Assembly: GCF_001522545.3 (NCBI RefSeq)
Contig: NC_031769.1
Coordinates: 19,389,875-19,453,874 of the forward strand
Reading direction: 5' to 3'
From: Parus major
Taxonomy: Eukaryota; Chordata; Aves; Passeriformes; Paridae
DNA length: 64,000 bases
Within the stretch, counting starts at the first letter, position 1, and each line of letters starts with the position of its first letter. A model generated the notes under the pieces. That model made no database searches and was not told where the DNA came from. It was given only the letters and a program-made list of their open reading frames with translations. A program made the position numbers and the translations under genes. Positions 40,556-53,150 of this stretch are shown here, piece after piece.

Positions 40556-41254
40556 TTTTGCAACTTTACAAAGAGTTTTAGTTTTCAATCTCCTTCACCA
40601 GATAAAAAGGTAAGGAAGTGCTAAGAGTAACTACATCTTAGGATAGTAAACTCTGAAGTATGAAATTTAGCCTCAAAAATTAGCCTGCTGAGCTGCCTCT
40701 ACAAGCAGACAGAAACAATTCCTGGCACGGCGTCATATGAAGATATGCACAAAGTCAGTTTTAGTAAAGCCCATTTCTACACATATAATAATCTTCAACA
40801 ACATCCAGCGAAGAAAAAACTATATTTTGCCTTTCAGGCAAACATACTTTATGAAAAGGCATGTAGAGATCTTTTTCCTATCACACTTAGTTGTTACTTA
40901 AAGAAATAGCCTTGAAATGTAATTATCTGGAAAGTAACATGCAATGTAAGTAAACAAACAGCATTTCATTTAGTCAGTCCAGTTGTTGGAGCTTGTTTAC
41001 AATTTAGAGAAGACATGTCTTCATGACGATAAATGTCCATGACTTTGATAAAGACATAGATGGATTTTTTCTCTGTGATAGCCTTCATGAGAGCCAGTGT
41101 TAAATAAAAATAAATTATAGATTTGCTCTGATCAGCTGCTTCTGAATTTGTTCATCAGAACAAATCATCTTACTTCTTAACTGGAAAAAAACCAGACATA
41201 TTCCCAAACATATAAACACACAGACTCAACTGTAAAAGAAGAGGAAAACAAAGG

Positions 41255-41266
41255 AAAAAAAAAAAA
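41255..41266 (+). repeat. Poly-A run (12)
   Basis: Homopolymer within purine-rich sequence. Confidence 0.9.
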
Positions 41267-42340
41267 GGACTTGTCCCCCGAAAAGACTATCAAAGAAACT
41301 TCATATCAAGTATTCTGAAATGGGATTTTTGGTCCTTGGTTTCCCTGTGTGAAGGTTTCTATCAAAATGCCACTGGACTATATCCAGCCTGCCGGCTAGG
41401 AGTTCTTAATTGAACTGTTGTAACTGCTGGAGTTTTCAAAGGTCAAGAGAGCAACAAGCTACCCAAACTGCCAGACACCACCTCACACAGCACTGCTGGG
41501 AGAGTAGCTGTGCCACCCAGGCTAGAGAGTCTAAAACAGGCAGTCTGCAGCACCAGGCGAGCAGGCACGGATGGCAGACAGCGTGAACATGCCTTCTTGA
41601 CTTTAGCTTTCCATATGTGCTGTAGGGAAGTCACGATTTCCATTTTGCGCACAAAACATCTTCTGCTACCCCTTCTGTACCTTACATCCATCCACAGGCT
41701 AAACAACATAGACATCAAAATGCATGCCACAAATACTTAACTGGAAAACAAACTTTAAAGTAACTCTTTTGTTAGAGGCGAAATATTGGGGTCCTGCAAG
41801 ACCTGGATTTATTTTGTACCATATTCATGCACGGCATACGTGTGTGCCATTTCCTTAACTAAAGACATTCAAGCCACCTTCTTCTAAATATCTCAACTTT
41901 TGCAAGTAGAGCTCCACCCCAAGCATTATAAATTACTCATTTAAACCGCATGCCATTAGTATCATTTACACAGAAGACATCTCTAGCTTCATAGGTGTCC
42001 TGACATTTAATTAAATAAGAACTACGAATATATGTGGCATAATAGGGAGGAAGTTGTAAATAATTTCCAAAAGCCTGGATACACACACAAGGTGTGCAGA
42101 AGAATCAAAGAATTAAATATGTAGCTACGTACATCAGAGAAGCCCAACTAACTAGCTTGTTAACTCTGTACTGCACTGCCTAGATTACTGCTCCTACCAT
42201 TAACACTTGTTATGGCTATATTAGCTTCATTCAAATTCCTCACTGAAATATAGCCATTTTTTAATATCAAGGCCTGTAAAATAAATTATGAATATGGAAT
42301 AGAAAAACTCAAGTATTCCTGATCATGAACTTTTATACAT

Positions 42341-42400
42341 GTGTGTATATATATATATATATAAAATATATATATGTACGTATGTATATTTATATATGCA
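42341..42400. repeat. AT-rich (TA)n microsatellite, impure
   Basis: GTGTGTATATATAT-type run, then AAAATATATATATG and GTATATTTATATATGCA. Alternating purine-pyrimidine. Confidence 0.95.
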
Positions 42401-45400
42401 TTTTTTTCCCCCAAGTAAATGCTGATTCACACCATTGAGGTGATGTGCCTGGTGCAGCATGATGCTGGTCAGTGCACTGCCAGGATGTAGGTCATCATCA
42501 TGGCCATTTTCTTCAGATGGAAATAAACTGAAACCAAGACCAATAGATGAATTTACAGATTTCATCAGGCCTTAGTGCTATCAATACACTCAGAAGCCAG
42601 GTCCTGTGAGAGACTTCCTCTCCTCCTTCCCACTGCTGTCTCACAAATGGAATAATAGCTGAAAGGTTCAGAGCTCCCTCAAACAGTTTGGTGGGGTTTT
42701 TAAGTACTCTGTTATTTTTCTTCGTTTTTGTGAGCTGAACTACTACTACTACTATACTGGTCCTGCCAACCCAGGCCAATTTTCACACTCCATTCTCGTA
42801 CACTCTGCTTCTTAAACAGAAATAAACTTCTCCTTCGCTATTTCATCATCTGGAGCTGGTCATTGGGGTTGGTTTCTAAATGTCTGAAACCATTTGACTT
42901 TCACAGGGCTCCCTCTCACACATGCCTCAGGAACAAACCTACTTCTCAAACATCATGCACTCAGCAAGATCCTCTTCCACATTAAGCAAAATGCTCATTC
43001 TCTTCCTTCATTGTGTTTAGACACCACTCAGCACCAAACCAGTGTGAAAGGATCCAGATAAATTGCAGTCATTGACTTGCCTCATCTTCTGATGGAAATA
43101 TCTATTTCTGAAAGTTCTTTCCTGCAGGGAGAAACCTTTAGTCTCCCAGAGCCCCACATTCCCCAGAACTCTACATTAAAAAGTAGGAATTCTGATCTCT
43201 ACACATGGGGCAGCTGATCCACTGCTTACAGACTCACGTACATAACAGGGCCTACAGCTCGTGCCTTCACCCATGGCCTCCACAGAGCTCCCCATCTTTT
43301 TACTGACTGTTCATGTGTTGGATTGTGGGGTCAAAGGTAGGGGAAGATCAGATACACTGAAAATACCTTCAATATATTCTCAAAAATAAAAAAAGCTGCA
43401 TGCTGAGTCACTGAAATTCCAATTAAAGACAGGAGGCAAGGAAATTGAATATATTTGATCTATATGAAGGTCAAACAGTAACATCATTATTAAAAAATCT
43501 ACTTCACATAAACTGCAGGACGCTAGATTAAACACTGGTTTTCTCTGGGGAGAAAAGTATGGTCACTACAGTTGTGCAAATCACTAACTGGTAAGTACAA
43601 TGGGTGTCCTGGGAGTAACACAGAAATGACCATTACTTTCCTCTGCATGGATTTCTGAAGATTTTCCTCTCCAGTGTTTCCCTGTTCCAGACTGAAATTG
43701 TTTCAGGAGCCATTCTGCTACACCATCGAAACCAGCAGCTCTCCCAGGCTTTCCTTGGGGAAATCCCAAAACTCATATGCAGTGCTTAAAACACAGCTGC
43801 GAGGTCTCTGAGCTAGTCATGGGGAATGATGCCATACAGAATGACCCTCGTTTTTCCAATTTAGGAAAAGAAAACTGTATTGCTTCTACACTTTGGCTGC
43901 TGCAGAGAACCCACAGGAAAAAGGCTTGCTAAGGGTGACTTTCACAAATCTGCATCCAGCTGTGACTGTGAGCCCATCTATCTTCACATATAAGCACTTG
44001 TTTCTTCCATGTAAGAGTTCTCACTAAACACAGGGTTTCAGGCATGAATGACTCCATTTCTTGTACAGCTGTACAATATTTGCAGCTGAGTGCTATTGTC
44101 ACGAGAAACAAACAAGTGTCTCCTGAAATTTAAAGCTGAAGAAATAAAATGTCAAGAGATTTTTCAAAGGACAGACTCATGGCTCTGAAGTAAACCTCAG
44201 AAACTGAATTTAATTTGACTGCCATTCAAGTCTGTACTTCAAGTTACACTCACGTGTTGTATAACTTATCTATCTGAACATAGCATTAGATGCTGTTGCC
44301 TTAGGTTGAACTAAGGTGAACATGGAAAAGTCATTCCAAAATCTTATGGTTAAATTTTTACACTGTTCTGCCAGAGGTAATTTGCCAAACTATCCTTGTA
44401 ATAATAAACATACAATTCAAGAGAGAGATTCCCAAAGAAGCAATTCTGATTTATGATTTTCAGATACATTCCCATGTCAATTCACACTATGATGAAAACT
44501 ACCATTGTTAAAAAGTTACAAGTGACTCTCTCTGATCTTAAACAATATCCTTTTCTTCCTTCACTCAGTTTCTGAAATAAGGTAAGTTGCAATGACTGAA
44601 AGTAAACACATTACTGTGTTCTCCCTACTGGTTTCTAGGACTTAGAATATTTCTAAAATAGGTGGGGTTTTCCCTTGAAAATCAGCCCTATTAGCAGAAT
44701 GCCTGTACACACAGAAAGGGATCTGTCTGATTCATGAAGAATAGTCAAAAAGTAACTCTTCTCAAACCTCATGAATGACATTTGACTGCTCCAAGATATT
44801 CCCCTCCTTTAGAAATTTAGCAGGCAGATTTTCATACTTTTTGGAAGATAATTCTGCCTGGCAGGAGCCATGAGTATAACTGGCATTTATCAACATCATA
44901 CTTAATATTCCAAAAGAAGTGCTCCATCCTTCAAGAAGACATAGGCAAATTCAACTGAAGATTTAATTTAAATGGACAAGTTCAAAACTTTTGCCTGGAG
45001 AACGTAAGTGCCAAATGCTGGATTTCCAAGGCAACCAAAACATATGTTCTGGACATCACAAGCAATTCACTGGACTTATAAAGAAGTTTCCCACTTTTTG
45101 TAAGGATATTTTCCAAGAAAAATATCTACAGAGATAAAAAAAGCCAAATTTTGAGTTTCTTAGGAAAGTTAAAAACTGATCACAAAAATCTAAAAGTTGC
45201 ATACAATAGAGTAAATAAAATTCAATGATTTTTATTAAATGACCAATAACCAAGAAAACTTCCTGCCTCTGAATTACTCTGGTCAAATAATAGGTTCCCA
45301 GTGATTAGGTTTTTCTCAGAAAAAATCCTAATTAACCCTACACTTACCGTCACAGTGCTGGATCATGTTAATACAACAGAGCCCAAAGTCTCTGCCAGAC

Positions 45401-47212
45401 AAGACTGCCGGCAGGAAGGAGTGACAAAACATTAAAGGTGTCCTGCCTTTTGCCCAGCTGGGAACAATTTGGTGCCATCAGCCCTGGCACACCTCCAACA
45501 GGGCCCCAGGAAGGCAGCAGGGATGTGGCTGGAGCTGCCCATCAGCCCTGGCAAGGCCCACCTGAGGGAGGAAGGGGAGATGCTCTGCAGCTGTGGGAAA
45601 TGTGCTGCTGGGCAGTGTAGCCTGGGGGCACAGGAGAGCCCCCCAAACTTGCAAGCACCAGCTGGAGTCCCATCATCCCTTATGTGGAACTCGAAAGACT
45701 GTTGTGAGTAAATTTTAGATGCTTTTTTTCTGGGAGGGTAATGCAGACTATGATCAACCAGGCATGTGTAAAAAGGAGCTCCCTCTTTCTGTTTTGTTTT
45801 TTATGAACTACTCCTATTCTGTTTTATTTGTTTATTTATTCCCTTTAACCAGAGGTCTATTTTGCAAACAAACAAGAAAAAGCTTCAACAAACAAGTAAC
45901 AGCCACAAAAGAGGCACCCAACCTGCAACTTTTTTACAGTTTCCTTCATTTATGAAATTAAATTTCTTTCTACAGTGAAACAAATCTACTTTGCCAGGTA
46001 TGTGGCAAAGAATGCCTAAAAAGATAGTATATGTTTATTTCATCAGTCATAAAGAGCTTAATGAAAAGTTTTAAAATGTAATGTGAAAGACACTGTGCAT
46101 CCCAAGTTAGAACATATATGAAAATACTAATGGAAATATGAAAGGACCACTGCTACCTGGTTTAATTAATAATTTCAAAAATATAGCTTTTGTCCCTGCA
46201 TCACGACACTTCGTGTTTATTTTTAATATTATGTGGTCATAAACCCTCAGTTTTTTGTTTTTGATAACAGGGTCTTAAGCAATAATATCTTTGTCAGCTG
46301 AGGTTGGTGGGAGATGGTATCAAAATTGATTATCAGTGTTGTCACATATCTGGACTTATTATGCACTCAGAGTAAGCTAATAATCCAAGCTTGTTTATAC
46401 ACAGGAACAAAATGAAAGCAAATGCAAAAGTTGGTGGTACCAATCTGTGGCATTTCTCTATTAAATTCAACTGAGTTAGAATACCACTTCAGATACTCAT
46501 GTTTCTGCAAATGTGTGCGTGCTCACGTGGACATAAGTGTGTGCATGTGAAATGCAAACAATGATCACATACAGTTTCTCTTCCCTATTACTCTACTTAA
46601 GTATTAAGTTTGAAGAGGTGGATTTACTGAATTCCTCTTAAGAGATGCTTTAATGATGCTATGTTTCTTTTCATCAGTAGTCTCCTCCATAGCATAAAAA
46701 TCAAACTTTATGAATAGCTAGAATTCCTTAAACTTATTTAAAAATGCTTTAAATTAATAGTAAACTTAAGTAAACTTAAAATTAAACCCTGAAATTCTTC
46801 ACTGTCACTTTTCACTCACTTTGTCCTTCAGTGACTCAAGTAATTGTGTGGGAAGATAAAACAAATGCCTCTTCCACAATACAGAGCATATGGCTTCATG
46901 AGCAACAGATCTTTGCAGATAGAAGTTTTACATTGATTTAGCTTTTAGTGAACAATAAAAGTGTTCTTTAAGCTTTATGTACACCATCAAACCTATTTTA
47001 CTTATCACTGAGTAAAGCAAACATCTTGGTAAGTCTGGCTGACAAAATAATACCAAAAAAGTTCATCCTTATTTTCCCCTGAACTGTCTTGCTCTAAAGA
47101 AAAATTAAAAAGAAAAAACCCAAATGATACTTTAGTGTGCACTTAGTGACACATTTTGAGCAGATCATTACTCTTCAGTTTCAGGAACCTCTAGAAATAT
47201 CAAAGAGAAGAG

Positions 47213-47230
47213 AAAAAAAAAAAAAAAAAA
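47213..47230 (+). repeat. Poly-A run (18)
   Basis: Homopolymer; no retroposed gene recognised next to it. Confidence 0.95.
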
Positions 47231-48896
47231 GGAAATTAAAAAAACCCTCAACCCTACAGAATTCATGGTAGCCTTCTTACTTTTCCTATTGATGCTATTT
47301 CACTTTGCACAACTATGTTGTAGAAACGGGACCGGAACGAGATGGCTCATGTGCCTGGGAAAGTTGTCTCAAATATTAAACTACTTTTTATGACACAGAA
47401 TACTTAGATATTTTTTCAGAAGCTGAAACAGCATCAGGGAAAGAGATTGAGAAATGAATCCAAAGCTCTAACACCATTTTTCAGTCATTTAGGTTATTTT
47501 CAACACATTTTAAGATTTCAGACTTGCCTGCGGTATGAAGCAGGAAGTAACTCCATAGGATACAATAGAATGAAGAGTAAAATGCAAAAATCTGTTAAAA
47601 GCAATTTGCAACCCCTTACAAATATCTGAATGCAACCAATTAAAAATAAATAAATTAAAGCTTCAAAGTCTGTCACTCTCTTCTGCTTTACAATTTTTAT
47701 ACACAAGTAAACATTCTATAGTATAATCACTGCAATGCCCTGTGGCTTACTGCTTTGGAAAAACTGTTCTTTTCAGCTCCCTAGTTTGGTTTGTGAAAGT
47801 TTGAGCAAGTCACACATACAAAAATGAGTTCAATGCGCAGATAGCTGCACTTAAATTATTTTCTTGAATGTCTTCTACATTTCTTGCATCACAAAAACTT
47901 AGCTGGTTGGAATTTAAAAAAGGAAAAGAAAGAGTGGAAAAAAATTCCAAAAAACCTAAATTAATTCCTAGAAATCTGTTGTAGAACCCAGACTGCCATA
48001 AAAGGCCCTTTCATACTTCAAAGAGCAACTTCAATAATCAAAACAAAACATTTGCAATTGCCAGTCATACGCAAAGAATGTAGCACTTTTTAGCTTATGA
48101 AATTTATTTTGATGTCCTATGGTAGAGTTCATACATATTTTTCTGTGTAACTCTTCCCCAAAGCGCCCCAGATTTGGACTCGGTCACAAATGTGTGTGGG
48201 TGGAAGAATCCATCCATTTTGCTTACAACATAGCACTTGAACCACAGGCTGTAAAACTGCAAACTTTTATGTTAGCTAACAATGTCATGCAAAAGCGTGG
48301 AGCTGCTAGCGGTTTTCTTCTGGTCTTCTCTGACATCATCATCTTATTTCAAACATTGTTTTACACACATACTTCAGTAAAGAGTGTCAGAACTTAACGT
48401 GGGTGTGTTTGGGTTTTTATAAGCTAGCTCTTTTGATGGACATTGGAGTACATTACAATGACATGCTTTGAACTGTACAAAATAAATGGTTTGGCAACAT
48501 CCCCACAGACATACTATTAAGGCCAGTTCCTTAAGCTCCTTGTAGTCTATTTACATTACAAAGTATGAGCCAAATTCTGAATTATTTGGAGGCATGGGTT
48601 TACTTAACTCGGAGTTCAAATAGCATCATAATACTCAGTAGTTAAATACTTTCAATATCACCACAACGCAATAAACAAGTAAAGTAAATTCAATTTTATC
48701 TAACAAATACCACTTGAAGAACTTGAAGAAAAATGTCACTTTTAAAAAACAATCAAACTGATGAATACTGAAGTTCAAACACAGAAAAAAAAAACGGTAG
48801 TGACAGAAATTCCAAGCGGCACAATTAACTCTGAGATTTGAATATTAAAAGTAAGTAACAACTGAGAAAATAAAAAATCACTACTTTATATCTTAC

Positions 48897-48929
48897 CACT
48901 TCGTACTCCTCACTGCCAAAAAGGTACAT
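48897..48929 (-). CDS. CACNB2: Candidate CACNB2 first exon encoding a short beta-3/beta-4-like N-terminus (MYLFGSEEYEV)
   Basis: Eleven codons, MYLFGSEEYEV, are followed directly by a donor GTAAGA (48891-48896). The last codon is complete, so splicing to the shared exon gives [19 protein letters not shown] in frame. The exon lies at the downstream (minus-strand) edge of a strong CpG island, as expected for a first exon whose 5' UTR lies in the island. An in-frame TGA at 48996-48998 shows the ORF starts here; the ATG has A at -3. The peptide resembles, from memory, the short first exons of CACNB3 (MYDDSYVPGFEDSEA) and one CACNB4 form (MYDNLYLHGIEDSEA), which also splice to [18 protein letters not shown] against YLHGIEDSEA gives 5 of 10 identities. 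It is not one of the beta-2 N-termini I know. Splicing to 24331-24450 is inferred; another minus-strand transcript is possible. Confidence 0.72.
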
Positions 48930-49184
48930 AGTTACTCCTTCACAGTCTGACACCAGTTGCCCAGAGCGCCCAAAGTCAGATCTTCCACTGCATCCTCAGC
49001 TCCCGTGTCCCAGCCGGGCAGGCTTCCCGGGCTGGTTCCCACGCCTGGGCTGCTCCTGAGGCACCGGGGCTCTCGGGCATCAACTCGGAGTCTGCTGTAG
49101 GGCCGCAGGAGCGGCGGGATGGAAAACTGCGAAACTCCGCGGGCGGCGGCCCCGCGCCCGTGCGGAGCCGTGTGGGGCGGGCAG

Positions 49185-49345
49185 AGGGGCGGGCCGGGCA
49201 GCGGAACGGGACGGGACGGTGCGGGCTGGCTGGCTGAGGGATGGGGCGGTGCGGAGAGAGGGGCGGGCCGGGCAGCGGAACGGAATGGAACGGGACAGGA
49301 CAGAACGGTGCGGGGCGGGCGGAGGGATGGGGCGGTGCGGGCAGC
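49185..49345 (+). repeat. Imperfect local duplication inside the CpG island
   Basis: A segment of about 25 bases containing GGGCGGGCCGGGCAGCGG occurs at 49185 and again at 49259 (offset 74). The segment GAGGGATGGGGCGGTGCGG occurs at 49236 and 49322 (offset 86). The 12-base difference comes from extra GGAAC/GGGAC units in the second copy. This is a recent minisatellite-like duplication that doubles several GC boxes. Confidence 0.8.
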
Positions 49346-49573
49346 CCCAGCCGCGGCGGTTCGGTCGACGGGACGGGACGGGACGCTGCCGTGCGCTGCG
49401 GGCAGCGGGGGGCGGCAGCGCCGCGTTCCGGCCCTGCTCTGCGTGGCGCGACGCCGCCTAAATTGTGTGGGGGAAAACACAGCCGGGAGAGAGCGAGTGC
49501 GGCCCGCAGAGCCGCGGCTGGGACGGGAAAGCTCGGAAGCAGCGGCCGGGGCCGGTGAGGGGGCAGCTGCTGC

Positions 49574-49609
49574 GGCCGGGGCCGGGGCCGGGGCCGGGGC
49601 CGGGGCCGG
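49574..49609 (+). repeat. (GGGGCC)n hexanucleotide array, six units
   Basis: Six uninterrupted hexanucleotide units (GGCCGG register) lie inside the CpG island. They are flanked on both sides by copies of a GGTGAGGGGGCAGCTGCTGC segment (49554 and 49608, period 54). The plus strand can form G-quadruplexes; the inferred CACNB2 transcript would carry the C-rich complement. The motif is the same hexanucleotide that expands in human C9orf72, but nothing here indicates pathology. Confidence 0.95.
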
Positions 49610-52600
49610 TGAGGGGGCAGCTGCTGCAGCCGGGGCGAGCCGGCAGCACCGGATGAGCCGTGGGGAGCTCGGTCCGCGAGTACTCCTCGCTGCTGTGACC
49701 GTGCTGCAGAAACCCATGCGGCTATCTAGGTCTTAAAACATAAAGATCTCTTCTGAAAAGCAAACAAACAGGCAGCCCAGAATATTTTCCCTTTTGCATG
49801 TTTCCGTCGCTTCATTGCTTCCTCGCACTGATTGCTCTGTAGGCTGCTCTGTAAACACGGTGTAACTTTATCTGTGTAGCACAATGGCTCTCGTAACGGG
49901 AAAGTGAGACCCGATACCTGCAGTGCACGGGAAGCGGATCCGGCACGCAATACCACACCCGGACAGAAGAATCTAAGCACCAGCCTCACTCCTGGCCACC
50001 TTCCAGTCCAGGCAGAGCAGGCAAGAAAGAGTAAAAGAGGCCATAGAGCAGGATGAAACACAACTCAAAGACTTCAGAGACTAATTCAACAACTGCATTC
50101 CCAAACTAATATTAAAATATGGCTTAAAAATAAATCCTATTAAAGATGGTTTAAGAATACAGCATAAAGTAAACCAGGCATGCAGAAATATTGCCCTCTG
50201 GGAAAAGCTGTTCTTTACATCTGAGGAAGAGGCCACCAGTCAGCACCAAGTAACACAACTCCAATAAAAACTGTTTTCAAACAACTCTATGAAACCCATC
50301 CCTTCTCAGCTCAGTCCTCTCAATTCCTTACAATTCATACTGCTGCTAGCACTATATCCTATAACCAGAACTATACATAAACACTAAGGAAAAAATATGG
50401 AATATGTAACATTTTAAGGAGGAAATGTGTGGGCATATGCTTGTTGATTTATAATCAAGTAAATATAATATACACAACATCTCATGACAAGATATAGCAT
50501 TGAAAACCAATTTGTAATACTCAATTTCCTTCTCTTTCACAAAAGAAAGAGAACAAGACCTCTTTCCTAACAAAAGCAGCAAATGAAGCAGTTTGAATAC
50601 ATTGCAAATATCTTTCCTGTTCCTTCCCCTGCATCATCCCTTGCTTATTTTATGTAGATCAGTTTCTTAAAATGAGTTAGTAGCATAGTCTTCTCTCAAA
50701 CTGTTTTCTCTGTCAAAACACACCTTTAGTCCTCTGTTGATTATATGTGATGGGACTCGTGAATCTGGTTCTTTTTTACGTTCTTGTATGTATCCACAAG
50801 CAGAGTTAAACCCAAGAAAATGACTGGAAAAGGGCAAATTAGAAATCAGAAGACATTAATTTTATTCCTAACCATATGTTTACCAAATAGCATTAGTCTA
50901 ATCTGTCAGCTGAACTGGTCACTTTGCATTATATCAATTGAAAATTATGCTTCAAACAAATAATATCATAATAGTGCGTTCCCAGAGCGTAAATAAAACA
51001 TGCACCATTCCTGCATGAAGGCTAACAGGCATCAGACACCTCCAATGCAATGTAATAACCACTTGTCCAAATTGTTTGCTCCCACTGATGCTGAACGAGT
51101 GTGGTCACACACACTTATTAGCTTTAATGTAATTTTCTAAGCTTTCCCGCACAGTGTTGTTAGTGTGAAACCACACCTGTCAATACTAGGCAAAGCCAGT
51201 GTCATCATCCATTACTTTGCTTGTCTGATACAGCTCTTGTGAGCAATTGAAATTTTGGTGCCGTAGCTTGATTGCTCCCTTTAGGATATGGCTCTCACAA
51301 CTAATTTGGAGAAAAAAAAAACAGCAGAAATGTTAAAGACTACTCCTAACATCAAAAATAAGGAAAACATATTGCTTCCTGTGTATTAAAAATTCTGATA
51401 ATTTTATTTTTCTAATCACTCATCAGCTCCTTTACTTTGGGAATTAGTATGAAATCAGGGAGGATTGCAGTTCACATATACTCAACAGAGACTTAGGGCA
51501 TTATTCAGGCTATCACCATAAGTGACTTTCATGTCACAAGTAATTCTCACTACAGACAGCACAAGCAGCCAGAGTCTGGCAGCTTGGGCAGCAAATAAGC
51601 TGAATTGCTCATTGTTCTCTTGAATTGAAACATCATGACAGGTACCAAAGTCTGTCTCAGGGCTCCACAAGGCATATTTGCATATAGCTTTTATGGTTCA
51701 AGAATTAAAAGTCTGCAAAAATGCCACCCCTGTTGAGGGTGTTTAAACTTAGCAAAACACTGCTGGATAACCTGTGCTCCTCTCCCAGCTAAGTGACAGC
51801 ACAGGGTTTTTGCTGCACATGGTTCCCCCAGTAGCTAAATGTGGGAAGGGATTGGCCAGCAGAGGGTGGGCAGTGTCTCACCAGTGCTGACCCTTGCAGA
51901 CAGAATGCCATGATCCACACAGAATGCATGAGCACAGAAGTGAAAGAGATGGAGGAGAGGAAGGAGGGCATGGAGAGGGAGAGAGGCTGGAAAAAGGAAT
52001 CTGTGAACAATGGGGCTGGAGAGGTGATGGAATGGGAAAAACAGAAAACCAGAGTGCAGAACAAGGATAGGTGGATGGAAGCAGTGTGACCCACAGGGAA
52101 GAGTCTAGAAGCCTGGCCAGAAGACAGGAATTAATGCTATGCAAGAAAAATGTTCATGGTAGGCAGGGAGCACAATAGGATTTGAAAAGGCTTCACAGAG
52201 GCAGATGGCTACCTGAGTAGCCTAAAGCTAGGAGTTAACCTGGAAGGAGTGGAATGGTGTGCATCAGGGCAGAAACGCTGCGATGGGATACCTGGGCAGA
52301 ACTGGTTGATCAAACAAATACAGGCCATTGGAAAACCTGTAAGTTGGAGACTCCAGCAAGAGACAAAGTTGCTACTCAGTTTTTGGGATAGAATGAAACT
52401 GGGATGAAGGCAGAAAGTGTCAAAAGCACAAAAAATAGGTATAAAAAATGGTAGATGGAAACAAAGCTAGGATGGAATTGCTCCTCTCCCCAGCTGGCAC
52501 TTCCCAGCAGGACATGTGTGACAGAGAGCTACACCAATGTGACTTGATGAAGACCAGGCCTTAAGAACCAGCATTCAAACTAAATAAAAATAAAATACTG

Positions 52601-53025
52601 TGACTTTGAGAGCCAAAAGTACAATCTGAAATGATGAAGTAAATCACAAGGATAAAGTAAATCACTTATTCAATGTATACAAGCAATTTTAAAGTACCTG
52701 TTACTCATCTATGGAAGCCAAGACAGCAATACCAATATTAATCATGTGTTAACAGAGGCAAACAGGTAAAACCACAGGTGTGTCAGTATGTGTGGATTTT
52801 GTTCTCCCTGATTGCTTCCCTAAATTTTGTTCCTTTCATAAAAATATTTTAAGGTGTATAGTATCTGGTGGAAGGGGAGTAAAGAAGACAGACTCTTCTC
52901 AGTGACTCCTAATGAAAAGGCAAAAAGCAATGAGTATTGATTGAAATATAGGAAAATAAATTTGAACACAGAGAATTTTTTTTATGTGATAGGGTTTGTT
53001 TTGTTGTATTTTTTTATTTTACTGT

Positions 53026-53150
53026 GAGGATGAGAGAGCACTGGCACAGATTGCCCAGGGAGGTTGTGGAGTCTCAATCCTTAGAGACAGTCAACAGCCA
53101 TCTCAACATGGTCTTGGGTTACCAACTCTACGTGGCCTTCTCTGCGCAGG
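53026..53150 (+). mobile_element. CR1 3'-region fragment, plus orientation
   Basis: GAGGATGAGAGAGCACTGGC then ACAGATTGCCCAGGGAGGTT and GTGGAGTCTCAATCCTTAGA match the CR1 pattern for the end of ORF2 and beginning of the 3' UTR (HWHRLPREVVESQS in translation). Two short frames here are remnants of this element, not host genes. Confidence 0.85.

Larger units (their letters stand above)
25363..48890 (-). other. CACNB2 intron between the CpG-island exon and the beta-2e exon
   Basis: Intronic for transcripts starting at the CpG island or the beta-2b exon; its left end overlaps the presumed beta-2e promoter. It contains the long CR1 at 32325-34890, CR1 fragments near 36930 and 40441, an AT microsatellite at 42341-42400 and poly-A runs. 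A GC-richer patch at about 45440-45690 has no recognisable identity. No coding exon was recognised. In particular neither MQCCGLVHRRRVRVSY nor SYGKGARRK was found on the minus strand. Confidence 0.75.
48955..49735. promoter_or_regulatory. CpG island, likely promoter of the MYLFGSEEYEV CACNB2 transcript
   Basis: This is the only strongly CpG-rich block in the window; its base composition contrasts sharply with the AT-rich introns on both sides. It contains several GC boxes (GGGGCGGG near 49174, 49186 and 49260), many CGGGA and GGAAC units, a GGGGCC array at 49574-49609 and no obvious TATA box. Its minus-strand downstream edge meets the splice donor at 48891-48896, so the simplest reading is a TATA-less promoter firing leftwards into CACNB2. 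Weaker CpG density continues to about 49970. Long open frames cross it on both strands, but they are arginine-, alanine-, glycine- and proline-rich artefacts of GC composition. Confidence 0.85.

Noticed and set aside
41443..41730. 95-codon minus-strand frame near a slightly CpG-richer patch
   Set aside because: No similarity to any beta-subunit N-terminus or other family, and no convincing donor.
48932..49717. 261-codon minus-strand open frame through the CpG island
   Set aside because: Pro/Ala/Arg/Ser-rich with PAPAPA runs produced by the GGGGCC array; no domain. It ends in a stop just before the MYLFGSEEYEV ATG and is in a different frame. An artefact of GC composition.
49119..49736. 205-codon plus-strand open frame through the CpG island
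   Set aside because: Gly/Arg/Ala-rich mirror of the same GC-rich repeats, with no recognisable domain; overlapping frames are equally open.
51841..52089. 82-codon E/K/R-rich plus-strand frame
   Set aside because: Generated by a purine-rich tract; the opposite strand is equally open and Ser/Pro-rich, and no exon signals were found.
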